Shown piece after piece: positions 1 through 8,894 of a stretch of 64,000 nt of DNA. How positions within the stretch are numbered: position 1 is the first letter of the stretch; every line of letters begins with the position of its first letter. The stretch spans positions 1-64,000 of the forward strand of contig CAKPZJ010000002.1 in the NCBI GenBank assembly GCA_934204655.1, read 5' to 3'. Both the position numbers and the translations under genes were made by a program. The notes beneath the pieces were generated by a model. The model worked only from the letters and a program-made list of their open reading frames with translations. It was not told the DNA's origin and searched no databases. This DNA is from an uncultured Prevotella sp. GTDB taxonomy: Bacteria > Bacteroidota > Bacteroidia > Bacteroidales > Bacteroidaceae.

Positions 1-31
1 GGTGGTGTGAGAGGTCGGTAAACACGAAAAT

Positions 32-66
32 AGGAGATAAACACCTATGATTAGTGTTTACCTCCT
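32..66 (+). terminator. Probable terminator of a gene upstream of the window
   Basis: Two 13-base arms (32-44 and 54-66) pair with one mismatch around a 9-base loop, and a short T-rich run follows. It reads rightwards, so it would end a plus-strand gene lying before the window. Positions 67-294 show no gene I can support. Confidence 0.5.
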
Positions 67-294
67 ACTCGATTTTTATGCAGCCTATACATCCCCGACA
101 ACCAGCGCATAGGACATGTTTTATGCCATTTGCGAAGAAATCGTACTTTTCAAGGGTGCCTATGGCTATAGCCGGCATCGTGGGCATCACCCTGTCGTAC
201 AACTATCACCCACGGCGCAGCAAGTATCGTGGCACCGGAGCCGGTAACGCCGAGAAGAACCGCCTCTGACTCTACTGGTGGCAGTCCGGGCTGC

Positions 295-1686
295 TTACCG
301 CAACTCGGATAGCCACTGGCACAGGTCTGTCAGTACCTCCTCCGATAGGGTTGTTTCTATCTGGCCATACTCTGTGGGCATGCCCGTGGAGGCTGGCTGT
401 AACAGGTGGTTTAGTCCCTGATATTCCTTGACAAAATGATAGCGGGCCCACTTACCGTTGCCCGTAGGGTGGGGCAGCAGTCGGTTCACAGCCTGTAGGT
501 TGGCCTGCGTGTTTACCTGTAGGTCACGGCTTCCACCCACGGCCATTACCGGACAGGTGGTATGGCTTACATCGGCCGATGGGTCGTAAGCCGCGAAGTA
601 GTCTGTCCATGCGTCATGGCTCTTGATAACCTCTATTAGATTGGCCTTCAGTGGCTCGGGCAGCGTCAGACCTATGGTCAGTGTGGCTAAGGTCAACTCG
701 GGGTTAGCCTCCATCCTTGCCGTACGCTTATACGCCAAGATGCGGCTTAGCGCCGTACAGTAGGCCGATACCGTGGCCGAGTCTAATCCCGCAGCACGTA
801 GCATGTCGCGGTTCTGCATGACCAGTATGCTGTCGCCCCGTAGTGCCGGGCCCGCTAATGACACTACAAAATCGGCTTTCTTCCGTGCCGCTATCATGTA
901 GGCGATGGTTCCGCCCTCGCTGTGTCCCAGTATGCCTATCTTGCCGAAGCGTCCCTGCTTGCGCAGATAGTCCACTACGGCCAGCGCATCGCTCATATTG
1001 TCGTAGATGGTAGCCCCCTTTACCTGACCGGTCGAACCGTCCACTCCGCGGTCATCGTAGCGTAGCGAGGCTATGCCGTGGCGTGCCAGCCGGTCTGCTA
1101 TCACCCAGAAAGGCTTGTGCCCGAATAGCTCCTCATCGCGGTTCTGCTGTCCGCTGCCACTCACCATGACCACCACGGTGCCACCCTTGGCAAAGTGAGC
1201 CGGTATAAGCAGCGTGCCAGCCAGTTGGGCTCCGCCAGCAGCCAGCGCCTTACCCGTAGAGGGGTCGGTTCCCGGTGTGGTTATCTTCACCTCCTCGCTT
1301 GTGTAGTCAAAGGGCGGCTTCGGAGTCTGCGGCCGTTTCAGGTCTACGCCTCCCGGTTTCAGGTCGAGAGCCATTGCCTGTCCCGCCTGTGTGAAGGTAC
1401 CCTTCAGCACTCCCCCGGTCAGCCGAGCCGTGTACCCAGCCTGTAGCGCTGGTATCTCTATGGCCACCGAGTCGGCCGAGCAGTATTTCAGCGTGGCCCC
1501 TATGCCATAGGCCCCTTGGTCCGGACTGTCTAAGGAAGCCTTGTCCTTATCTATGTTAATCACTATGCGCAGCGAGGCTACTCCCAGGCTCAGATTGCCA
1601 CTCCAGGCCCCCTGCACATTGTCGGCCAGCGCCCCCGTAGCGAGCGCCAAGGCCATGGTCATTATTGCCAGTTTCTTCATACTCAT
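295..1686 (-). CDS. Secreted alpha/beta hydrolase (serine esterase / S33-like)
   Basis: 463-residue predicted periplasmic or secreted hydrolase. Residues 1-22 form a signal peptide, and the second Met (1680) is an equally good start. Residues 25-115 are a beta-rich N-terminal domain; the rest is an alpha/beta hydrolase fold. The nucleophile elbow GHSEGG (Ser256), an acid in GGSRD (Asp388) and a histidine in GLNHLLQ (His427) give a complete catalytic triad. The segment SGSGQQNRDE near residue 176 is the usual oxyanion region of this family. Such proteins are esterases or aminopeptidase-like enzymes; the substrate cannot be read from sequence. It is monocistronic, with a TAACTTTA -7-like box at 1700-1707 on the minus strand. 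Confidence 0.85.
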   Translation of the reverse strand: MSMKKLAIMTMALALATGALADNVQGAWSGNLSLGVASLRIVINIDKDKASLDSPDQGAYGIGATLKYCSADSVAIEIPALQAGYTARLTGGVLKGTFTQAGQAMALDLKPGGVDLKRPQTPKPPFDYTSEEVKITTPGTDPSTGKALAAGGAQLAGTLLIPAHFAKGGTVVVMVSGSGQQNRDEELFGHKPFWVIADRLARHGIASLRYDDRGVDGSTGQVKGATIYDNMSDALAVVDYLRKQGRFGKIGILGHSEGGTIAYMIAARKKADFVVSLAGPALRGDSILVMQNRDMLRAAGLDSATVSAYCTALSRILAYKRTARMEANPELTLATLTIGLTLPEPLKANLIEVIKSHDAWTDYFAAYDPSADVSHTTCPVMAVGGSRDLQVNTQANLQAVNRLLPHPTGNGKWARYHFVKEYQGLNHLLQPASTGMPTEYGQIETTLSEEVLTDLCQWLSELR

Positions 1687-1992
1687 CAGTTTGATGATCT
1701 AAAGTTACTGTTTTTTTCCCATCCACCCAACTTATCTCTCCATTAATTGTCGTCCTCGCGCGCGTATATATATAATAAGGTGTAGCCCGATGCTCCGATA
1801 GCTGCCGACTGCCCCGGCGATTGTTCTGTTTTTCGCCATAAATGGGGCAACGCGCTTTGTGTGAATAGATGCTGTGAAATCTGATTTTACAACAATTAGC
1901 GAGTGTAAAATATTGTAATACACAGCGTTCGTAACTGCTTAAAAATCCTTATACTTTACACTTGTTGCTCTTTTGCTTGGTCATTTGGTATT
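1687..1992. other. AT-rich intergenic region with a CG/TA motif
   Basis: The stretch upstream of the hydrolase has no supportable gene. It holds the hydrolase promoter near 1700 and, at 1754-1782, a CTCGCGCGCG block followed by alternating TA and TAATAAGGTG. The same motif recurs at 17429-17455. Confidence 0.5.
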
Positions 1993-2140
1993 TTTTTACT
2001 ACCTTTGCAGAAGATAGGCTGTACCTCGGCCATTAGAGCAAGCTCTGTGGCGCTCGGTTTGCACTATCTTTGCAGAAGAAAGGCTGCACCTCGGGCATTT
2101 GAGCAAGCTCATGCCACTCGGTTTGCACTTTCTTTACAAG
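1993..2140 (+). repeat. 64-bp promoter-like tandem repeat, array 1
   Basis: Two complete 64-65-bp units and the start of a third lie head to tail. Each unit ends in a Bacteroidetes -7 box at the same phase: TACCTTTG at 2000-2007, TATCTTTG at 2065-2072, and a decayed TTTCTTTA at 2129-2136. The body of the unit contains GAGCAAGCTC and CTCGGTTTGCAC. The same unit is found at 16541-16690 (minus orientation) and 62261-62584. Here it faces the lysozyme-like gene at 2378, but the last intact box is about 300 bases from that start, so its role as that gene's promoter is uncertain. Positions 2141-2377 contain nothing else I recognise. Confidence 0.8.
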
Positions 2141-2377
2141 CGAAAATTTGCCCACGGGCTTTGCGCGCACAGCTTGTAGTGCCGTCCCAGCCCTTTGGAG
2201 CGGGCCCCTGTCCGCTGGGCATCAGTTAATGGAGTACCCTGGTGTCCTGCGTCTATTGGCGTAGCCGAGTACTCTCAGTATTTACTGACTTCCAGATTAC
2301 GGTAGTTTCTCTTCTTATCATCACCGTCATCGCGGGCACGCACACTGCATGTGTCCAGGAGTCAAAAACAATAATTT

Positions 2378-2812
2378 ATGGATTTAAGAGCAAGAAGAAG
2401 TGTTATTTTATTATTAGTGTGTGTCATGTCTCCCCTGATAACGCTGGCACGAGCGACTGCCGGACAGGAGACTGTAATAGACTGGAACCCCGTGATGGAT
2501 GCCATCATACAGGTAGAGAGCGAGGGCAATGCCCGGGCCGTAAAGGGCAACTCCTGTGGCGCCATGCAGATTACCCCCGTGCTGGTGCGCGACTGCAACC
2601 GCATCCTGCGGAGCCGCGGCTCCAAGCATCGGTTCACCCTGGCCGACAGGTTCAGCATCGACAAGTCGAGAGCCATGTTCCTGGTCATCCAGTCGTACTA
2701 CAACCTTACCAACAGTGTGGAGCACGCCATCCGCTCCTGGAATGGCGGACAGCATTACGACTGCTCCAGCACTCAGCGTTATTATAACAAGGTGAGGCGG
2801 CTCATCCGCTGA
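2378..2812 (+). CDS. Small secreted lytic-transglycosylase-like protein
   Basis: 144 residues with an N-terminal signal peptide or anchor (about 1-29) and a single lysozyme-like SLT fold. The motif VESEGNARAV followed by GAMQITP matches the transglycosylase pattern E-S-x-x-N...G-x-M-Q-I, with Glu47 as the likely catalytic acid. WNGG near residue 120 fits the usual late motif. At this size it is a bare catalytic domain without peptidoglycan-binding modules. The likely role is cleavage of peptidoglycan glycan strands in the periplasm during growth or envelope assembly. It is a single gene followed by a terminator. Confidence 0.75.
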   Translation: MDLRARRSVILLLVCVMSPLITLARATAGQETVIDWNPVMDAIIQVESEGNARAVKGNSCGAMQITPVLVRDCNRILRSRGSKHRFTLADRFSIDKSRAMFLVIQSYYNLTNSVEHAIRSWNGGQHYDCSSTQRYYNKVRRLIR

Positions 2813-2832
2813 CCACCGCGCACCCCCATACA

Positions 2833-2882
2833 GGCCCCGGCCCGTGGCGAGCACACAGCCCGCGCGGGTCGGAGCCTTTTTT
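2833..2882 (+). terminator. Rho-independent terminator of the transglycosylase gene
   Basis: A GC-rich stem (left arm from 2833, right arm ending 2876, one mismatch and two G-U pairs) is followed by six T residues, 20 bases after the stop codon at 2812. Positions 2883-3026 hold nothing else I recognise. Confidence 0.75.
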
Positions 2883-3026
2883 ATGCCCCTCTGTCTACCA
2901 CATAGTCGTCACTAAAATAATGTGTTGTTATTGCTATGGTGGTTCTATTTGCCATTTTCCCGTATTGCTCTGGATGGCTCCTTTTCTCCTTATTCTTAGT
3001 AAGATAGGGCGCAGTGGCCGTTGCTA

Positions 3027-3075
3027 AATACCTATTATTAGGTATTGTGTCGCCAGCGATTGATGCGTAATTTTG
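3027..3075 (+). promoter_or_regulatory. Promoter of the receptor/M16 operon with a perfect 20-bp palindrome
   Basis: AATACCTA-TTAT-TAGGTATT (3027-3046) is a perfect inverted repeat. The last bases of its right arm run into a TTG that sits 20 bases before the -7 box TAATTTTG (3068-3075). The palindrome therefore overlaps the expected -33 position, where a repressor would block RNA polymerase. The start codon follows at 3113. The regulator is unknown. Confidence 0.6.
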
Positions 3076-3112
3076 CACCCAGACATACAGATAGATATTT
3101 AGGCACATAGAT

Positions 3113-5890
3113 ATGCAGATGAAGAGTACCTTAATGGGCTTTGTCCTTGCTTTATTATCAGCGATACCTGTTACAGCACAGACACTTACCTCTAAGGTGG
3201 TCGATGCGGCCACCCGCGAACCCATCGTAGGCGCGGCGGTAACCCTCGTGTCGGCCACACGCACCGTGGCCATTACCGACACCTTGGGATGTTTCGCCCT
3301 GCCCACATCGGCCCGTGGCCAGCAGCTGCGCATAAGCTACTTAGGCTACAAGACCCTCACCCGTACATTCACGCCTAACACGGTCTACACCCTGCGCCCC
3401 GATGTCAATGCCTTGGGCGAGGTGGTGGTTACAGCCCGTGCCAGCGATGGTCCCGTTACCTCGTCTATCATCGGGCGCGATGCCATGCGCCATCTGCAGC
3501 CCAACAGCATAGCCGACCTGATGGAACTGCTGCCTGGCGGATACGCCAAAGACCCCAATATGGGCCAGGCCAACACCATAACCCTACGCGAGACGGGTAC
3601 CATGGGTGCCTATGGCTCTGCGACTAAGAACAACAACTTCGCCATTACCTCCTTAGGCACCCAGTTTGTGGTCGATGGCGTGCCCATGGTTACCGATGCC
3701 AACCTGCAGTACTCGCCCCTGAGCGATACCCAGTCGTCGGTCAGTTCGTCTACCACAGAGAACGACCGCAACATTACCAACCGTGGGGTCGACATGCGCA
3801 GCATCTCTACCGATGACATCGAGAGCGTCGAGGTGGTACGCGGCATACCCTCGGCCGAGTATGGCAACCTGACCAGTGGTCTGGTCAACATACACAAGAT
3901 ACGCCGTGCCATGCCCCTTACCGCCCGTTTCAAGGCCGATGGCTATAGTAAGCTGTTCTCCATGGGCAAGGGCGTGGCCCTCAGGGCCGATGGCACCTCG
4001 GTTGTCAATGTCGATTTAGGTTACCTGGACTCCAAGATAGACCCCACAGACAACTTAGAGAACTACAAGCGCCTCACGGCTTCAGTGCGCTATACCCGCC
4101 GGGCCGACAATGGTCGCCGCTCCTGGCAGTGGCAGTCGGCTGCCGACTACTCAGGCTCATTCGACAACTCTAAGACCGACCCCGACATCAACTACGGTCA
4201 TGTAGACGAGTACCGCTCGTCGTACAGCCGCATGGCCCTTACCAACAATTTCTCCCTGCGCCCCCGGCGGTCGCTGCTGCGCGAACTTACCGTTAACAGT
4301 CAGCTCAGCCTGCAGCTCGACCGCCTGCACCAGACCCGCCTGGTGGCTCCCCAGCGTTATGGCATCGTCCCCCTGTCGTGGACCGATGGCGAGAACGAGG
4401 CCCAGGCCGTCTATGCCGAGTACCAGGCCCGCTACCTGTGCGATGGCAAGCCCTTTACGGCCTATGTCAAGGCCAAGGGTGTGTTAGGTTTCAAGGCCTG
4501 GGGTACTGACAACACCCTCAAGATGGGTGCCAACTGGGATGTGGCCAAGAACTACGGTCGCGGCCAGGTCTACGATATGCGCCGCCCCCTCAGCGTGTCG
4601 GGCTGGAGTTCGCGCCCCCGTAAGTATTCCGACATCCCAGCCCTGCACAACTTCTCCCTCTTTGCCGAGGAAACCCTGCGCGCCCATGTGGGTGCCAGCC
4701 GTGTCGAGGCCATGGCCGGTGTGCGCCTTAACACCCTGCCCGGCCTGAGTAGCCGTTACCAGATGGCCGGCCGCTACTATGCCGACCCTCGCGTCAACGT
4801 GGCTTGGCATCTGCCCACCTTCCAGGTAGGCTCCCACCCCCTGGCCCTCACCCTCAACAGTGGCTACGGCATCACCACCAAGATGCCCACCCTCAACTAC
4901 CTGTACCCCGACAAGTATTACAGCAACTTTATCTGTCTGGCTTACTACGACACTGCCAACCCCACCCAGGACAGCCGCTTCGTGGTACACACCTATGTGC
5001 AGGACCCCACCAACTACCAGCTCACCCCGGCGCGCAACCACAAGTGGGAGGTGCGTCTCGATGCCAGCTGGAACGACAACACCCTCTCGGTCGACTACTT
5101 CCGCGAGACCATGACCGACGGGTTCCGCTACTCGTCCATCTACGGCACCTATACCTATAAGTATTATGACGTGAACCAGATGGGCCCAGGTGTAGACTAT
5201 CGCAGTCTGCCCTATACCCAGCGCCAGGTGCTCGACGGTTACCAGCAGGCCTCTAACGGCAGCCGCATGGTCAAGCAGGGCATCGAACTGAGCTTCAACT
5301 CGCAGCGCATCCACTGCCTGCGCACCCGTGTCAACATTACCGGTGCCTGGTTCCGCACCGTGTATGCCAACAGCCAGCCCATGTTCGACCCCGTAAGCAC
5401 CGTGATAGACAACCAGCCCGTGTGCGAGCGTTACGTGGGCCTGTACGACTGGAACGACGGTCGGCAGAACGACCGCGTCAACACCAACGTGACCCTGGAC
5501 ACCCAGATACTCGAGTGGAAGCTCATCTTTACCACCTCGGTACAGTGTATGTGGCTTGTACGCACCCAGCAGATGCGGAAGAACGGCACCCCCATGGCCT
5601 ACATCTCATCGGCCGACGGCCAGCTGCACCCCTTTACCGACGAGAGCACGGCCGACGCCTACCTCATGCAGCTGGTGCGCACGTACAATGAGGCCCAGTT
5701 CCAGCCCTTTACGGTACCCATGTCAGCCATGGTCAACCTCAAGGTCACCAAGGAGATAGGCCGCTACATGCGGCTGTCCTTCTTTGCCAACAAGATACTC
5801 GACTACCTGCCCGACTATACCGCCAACGGCAAGACGATACGTCGCAACGCTTCGCCTTACTTCGGTGTCGAGGCCGGTTTCACTCTATAA
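3113..5890 (+). CDS. TonB-dependent outer-membrane receptor with carboxypeptidase-like N-terminal domain
   Basis: 925 residues. A signal peptide (about 1-22, ending ...VTAQ) is followed by a CarboxypepD_reg-like beta domain (about 23-105), a TonB plug (about 110-265, starting near GEVVVTARASD and containing the IESVEVVRGIPSAEYGN motif) and a long beta-barrel that ends in an aromatic-rich strand. It imports a large or scarce ligand across the outer membrane using TonB energy. It is the first gene of an operon with a lipoprotein, a second barrel protein, a secreted protein and an M16 protease, which suggests the ligand is processed after entry. It is not a SusC: no SusD partner follows. Confidence 0.88.
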   Translation: MQMKSTLMGFVLALLSAIPVTAQTLTSKVVDAATREPIVGAAVTLVSATRTVAITDTLGCFALPTSARGQQLRISYLGYKTLTRTFTPNTVYTLRPDVNALGEVVVTARASDGPVTSSIIGRDAMRHLQPNSIADLMELLPGGYAKDPNMGQANTITLRETGTMGAYGSATKNNNFAITSLGTQFVVDGVPMVTDANLQYSPLSDTQSSVSSSTTENDRNITNRGVDMRSISTDDIESVEVVRGIPSAEYGNLTSGLVNIHKIRRAMPLTARFKADGYSKLFSMGKGVALRADGTSVVNVDLGYLDSKIDPTDNLENYKRLTASVRYTRRADNGRRSWQWQSAADYSGSFDNSKTDPDINYGHVDEYRSSYSRMALTNNFSLRPRRSLLRELTVNSQLSLQLDRLHQTRLVAPQRYGIVPLSWTDGENEAQAVYAEYQARYLCDGKPFTAYVKAKGVLGFKAWGTDNTLKMGANWDVAKNYGRGQVYDMRRPLSVSGWSSRPRKYSDIPALHNFSLFAEETLRAHVGASRVEAMAGVRLNTLPGLSSRYQMAGRYYADPRVNVAWHLPTFQVGSHPLALTLNSGYGITTKMPTLNYLYPDKYYSNFICLAYYDTANPTQDSRFVVHTYVQDPTNYQLTPARNHKWEVRLDASWNDNTLSVDYFRETMTDGFRYSSIYGTYTYKYYDVNQMGPGVDYRSLPYTQRQVLDGYQQASNGSRMVKQGIELSFNSQRIHCLRTRVNITGAWFRTVYANSQPMFDPVSTVIDNQPVCERYVGLYDWNDGRQNDRVNTNVTLDTQILEWKLIFTTSVQCMWLVRTQQMRKNGTPMAYISSADGQLHPFTDESTADAYLMQLVRTYNEAQFQPFTVPMSAMVNLKVTKEIGRYMRLSFFANKILDYLPDYTANGKTIRRNASPYFGVEAGFTL

Positions 5891-5910
5891 CGTCACTAAT
5901 ATGTAATAAT

Positions 5911-7230
5911 ATGACAACATCCATGAACCATAACCCCGTCAAGTATGTGGCCCTGCTCCTGCTGTGGGCCATGATAGGCGCCTGCACCGACTTCGGGTCG
6001 GCCGGCGTGCAGCACACCGATACCCAGTTGTCCGTGACTACCCCCGAGGGTGTCAAGGACTTGCAGATAGTAAGCCAGAAAGTACAGGTAACCAACCTGT
6101 CTACCGGTACCACGACTATCCTGACCACGCTGGACAACCTGACCCTGCCCGAGGGACTATACGATATGGTGTACAGCGCCGATGTGACCTATACGGCCCA
6201 GAGCTCGTACAACGAGACGGCCCAGGCCCACGGCCGGCTTACCGGCAAGGCCGAGAATGTACAGGTTACCGGCACCACGACCCACGTCAAGATAGACACG
6301 TACCTCTCGGCCGAGACCGACGACTTCATCTTCGAGGAAATCTTCTTCTCGGGCACGCTGCGGAGCTCTGGCCTGCAGTATTATGGCGACAGCTACATTA
6401 AGATATACAACAATACCGACCACGTGCTGTACGCTGACGGGCTGGCGTTCTGCGAGAGCAAGTTCAAGTCTACCCAGTACTTTGAGTACAGCCCCGACAT
6501 ACGTAAGGACACCATGAGCGTGTGGTCGCTCTACGTCATTCCCGGTTCGGGCCACGACCATCCCGTTCAGCCCGGCCACTCGCTCATCATCTGCGATACC
6601 GGTATCGACCACCGCACGGCCAACCCCAACTCCTTTGACCTGAGTGCGGCCGACTGGGAGTGGTACGACGTGTCTACACGGCCCGACCACATGGACATAG
6701 ACAGCGAGACCGTGCCCAATCTGGACAAGTGGTACTGCTATACGCTGTCGTTCTATGTACTGCACAACCGCGGCTTTACCTCGTTTGCCCTGGCCCGCAT
6801 ACCCATTGACAAGCTCCAGTATCTCCGCGACTACAAGTACACCTACAAGTACACCATGTATCTGCCTGCCGGCACCTTCCCCATGGAGCAAGATGCCTAC
6901 AAGATACCTAACTCGTGGATAGTAGACGGCGTAAACTGCAGTATAGAGGCCAAGCGGCTGTGGAACATCCTGCCCCCGTCCATCGATGCCGGTTGGACTC
7001 ACTGCGGCAAGATAGACAAGGACGAGACCCGCTACTTCCGGAGCGTGCGCCGCAAGCTCCAGTACCTCAACGCCGACGGTACCATGCACCTACAGGACAC
7101 CAATAACTCGACCGAGGACTTCAACACCGAGTGCATACCGTCTATCATAGAGGCTCAGCACACGGCCATCGATGCCCAGGGCACCCGGGCCACCACCGAG
7201 ACTTACGACGGCGTGGTTCCTAAAAAGTAG
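5911..7230 (+). CDS. Outer-membrane lipoprotein, probable DUF4876 family
   Basis: 439 residues beginning with a lipoprotein signal (LLLLWAMIGAC, lipidated Cys about 25). An Ig-like beta region (about 35-130) is followed by a larger domain with the FEEIFFSGTLRSSGLQYYGDSYIKIYNN segment around residues 145-172. That layout matches the Bacteroidetes DUF4876 proteins that sit next to TonB receptors; the family name is from memory. It starts 20 bases after the receptor and ends 7 bases before the next gene, so it is co-transcribed. It is probably a surface-exposed ligand-binding partner of the receptor, in the role SusD plays in glycan systems. Confidence 0.7.
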   Translation: MTTSMNHNPVKYVALLLLWAMIGACTDFGSAGVQHTDTQLSVTTPEGVKDLQIVSQKVQVTNLSTGTTTILTTLDNLTLPEGLYDMVYSADVTYTAQSSYNETAQAHGRLTGKAENVQVTGTTTHVKIDTYLSAETDDFIFEEIFFSGTLRSSGLQYYGDSYIKIYNNTDHVLYADGLAFCESKFKSTQYFEYSPDIRKDTMSVWSLYVIPGSGHDHPVQPGHSLIICDTGIDHRTANPNSFDLSAADWEWYDVSTRPDHMDIDSETVPNLDKWYCYTLSFYVLHNRGFTSFALARIPIDKLQYLRDYKYTYKYTMYLPAGTFPMEQDAYKIPNSWIVDGVNCSIEAKRLWNILPPSIDAGWTHCGKIDKDETRYFRSVRRKLQYLNADGTMHLQDTNNSTEDFNTECIPSIIEAQHTAIDAQGTRATTETYDGVVPKK

Positions 7231-7237
7231 ATAGTCG

Positions 7238-8851
7238 ATGAACAGAATTCTAATGACCCTCATTACTGCGCTGGCGACGGCCTCTACCGCGCTGGCGACG
7301 GCTCCCAGCTCGCTAAAGACGGCTCCGGGCTATCAGGCCGATACCACGGCAGCCCGCCACACGGCTGTGCCACACGCTGCCACCCTGGCCGACCGTATGG
7401 CCGAAGCCTACGCCCCCTCGGCAGCCCTGGCTGCTCCCCTGTATGCCAATCCCGCCATGCAGCGCTACCACTATGCCCACTCGCTCAACACCCTGCGGGC
7501 CGGCATAGACTATGGCCATGCCTCCCAGCCCGTGCGCCTGGAGCAGGGCTCGGGCCACAGCATGGGCTATGGTGCCATCGATGCCTATATCCATAAGGGA
7601 CGGGCCACCCTGTGGGGTGCCGCCTCGTACCGCAACGGTACCGCGCGCCACATACAGTACAGCGAGACGTCAGACTACGACCTGCTCTACCCCTACCTCA
7701 TGGCCGACACCGTGGGCGGCAACTCGCACCGCGAACATTACCACTTCATGGGCGGTTTCTCTTATCCCGTGGGGCGCTGGAACATCGCTGCCGAGGGCCA
7801 GTACACCGCCCTGATGGAGTATCGTACCCGCGACCCTCGCCCCAAGAACCTTACCGGCGACCTGAGCGGCAAGCTTGGTATCTCGTACGCCACGGGCCGC
7901 CACGTCATAGGCGGTGCGCTCACTGCCCGCCGCTACAAGCAGACCAATGAGCTCAAGCTGTACAACGAGGTGAGCGTGCCCACCATCTACCACCTCACCG
8001 GGCTGGGCAGCGACTATTACCGTTTTCGCGGTGTCAACACCTCGACCTACTATAAGGGCCACGCCGTGGGCGGCATGCTGAGCTATCTGTACCGCGGAAC
8101 CCGCGCGGAGGGTACAGAGGTAGCACCCGCTCCCGCTGCCTTTGCCCATGTGGGCTACGAGATGACCGAGATAAGCAAGATAATATCCTCGCTCAACGAG
8201 CTGCCCATGGCCACGCTGCGCCGGCATGTACAGACGGCCGCGGCGGGCTGGTCCACACTGATGGGTGCCCATACGGTGGGCTTTAAGGTCAGCGAGGAGT
8301 GGCAGCGCCGCCAGGGATTCGAGCACATCTTCGGCACGGCCCAGGACAACATCTATCCCCAGATAGCCACGGCCGAACAGTACAGGCTCACCACCCTGTG
8401 CGTGGGTGCCCAGGGACTGTGGCAGCGCGCCCTGCACACCTCGGGCTGTCGGGGTTACTATGCCCTGCAGCCCAGCGTGTACTATCACCATTACAATGAG
8501 CAGACGGCCGAACCCGCGCGGCAGCTCCTTGCCTCGGGCTGGACATCGGCTCTCACGGCCCGGCTCCTGTCGGGGTGGGGCAGGGTGCTTACCCATCTGC
8601 AGCTGACGGGCGCGTACACGGCCGCGTCAACGGCCAGTCTTACGGGCGTAAGCGGTGCCATGGCCGAACCCGTCAGACACTTCTACGGCGTACTGGCCCA
8701 CGATGCCTGGCATACTGGTGCTGAGGCCGAGGTGGCCTATCGGGCCGACAGCCGCTGGTTTCCTTTCCTCCGGGCCCACTGGGACTATGCCCGCTATGCC
8801 CAGGGCCAGCACGGCCAGGTGCTCACGGTGAGCGCGGGCATCCATTTCTGA
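7238..8851 (+). CDS. Outer-membrane beta-barrel protein, probable DUF6850 family
   Basis: 537 residues with a signal peptide (about 1-21). The rest is rich in alternating aromatic/polar strands with Gly-Tyr turns, and the C-terminus (VLTVSAGIHF) ends in Phe as barrel proteins do. I match it to the Bacteroidetes barrel family found after DUF4876 lipoproteins, from memory and with moderate confidence. It lies 7 bases after the lipoprotein gene. Its role is unknown; it could form a second channel or an accessory barrel for the receptor. Confidence 0.65.
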   Translation: MNRILMTLITALATASTALATAPSSLKTAPGYQADTTAARHTAVPHAATLADRMAEAYAPSAALAAPLYANPAMQRYHYAHSLNTLRAGIDYGHASQPVRLEQGSGHSMGYGAIDAYIHKGRATLWGAASYRNGTARHIQYSETSDYDLLYPYLMADTVGGNSHREHYHFMGGFSYPVGRWNIAAEGQYTALMEYRTRDPRPKNLTGDLSGKLGISYATGRHVIGGALTARRYKQTNELKLYNEVSVPTIYHLTGLGSDYYRFRGVNTSTYYKGHAVGGMLSYLYRGTRAEGTEVAPAPAAFAHVGYEMTEISKIISSLNELPMATLRRHVQTAAAGWSTLMGAHTVGFKVSEEWQRRQGFEHIFGTAQDNIYPQIATAEQYRLTTLCVGAQGLWQRALHTSGCRGYYALQPSVYYHHYNEQTAEPARQLLASGWTSALTARLLSGWGRVLTHLQLTGAYTAASTASLTGVSGAMAEPVRHFYGVLAHDAWHTGAEAEVAYRADSRWFPFLRAHWDYARYAQGQHGQVLTVSAGIHF

Positions 8852-8894
8852 TAAGACAATAACTATTATAATAACAGTAAAAACAGTATTGAGT

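Noticed and set aside
54..269. 71-residue open frame at the start of the window
   Set aside because: It starts with GTG inside a terminator stem, has no promoter, signal peptide or recognisable domain, and its composition looks non-coding.
2005..2787. Open frames over array 1 and over the transglycosylase gene in other frames
   Set aside because: They translate repeat sequence or shadow the transglycosylase gene, which has the only recognisable protein motif here.
4484..8596. Long minus-strand frames opposite the receptor operon
   Set aside because: GC-rich genes give open antisense frames. The plus-strand frames have signal peptides, family motifs and continuous operon spacing; the antisense products look like low-complexity Val/Gly/His-rich text.
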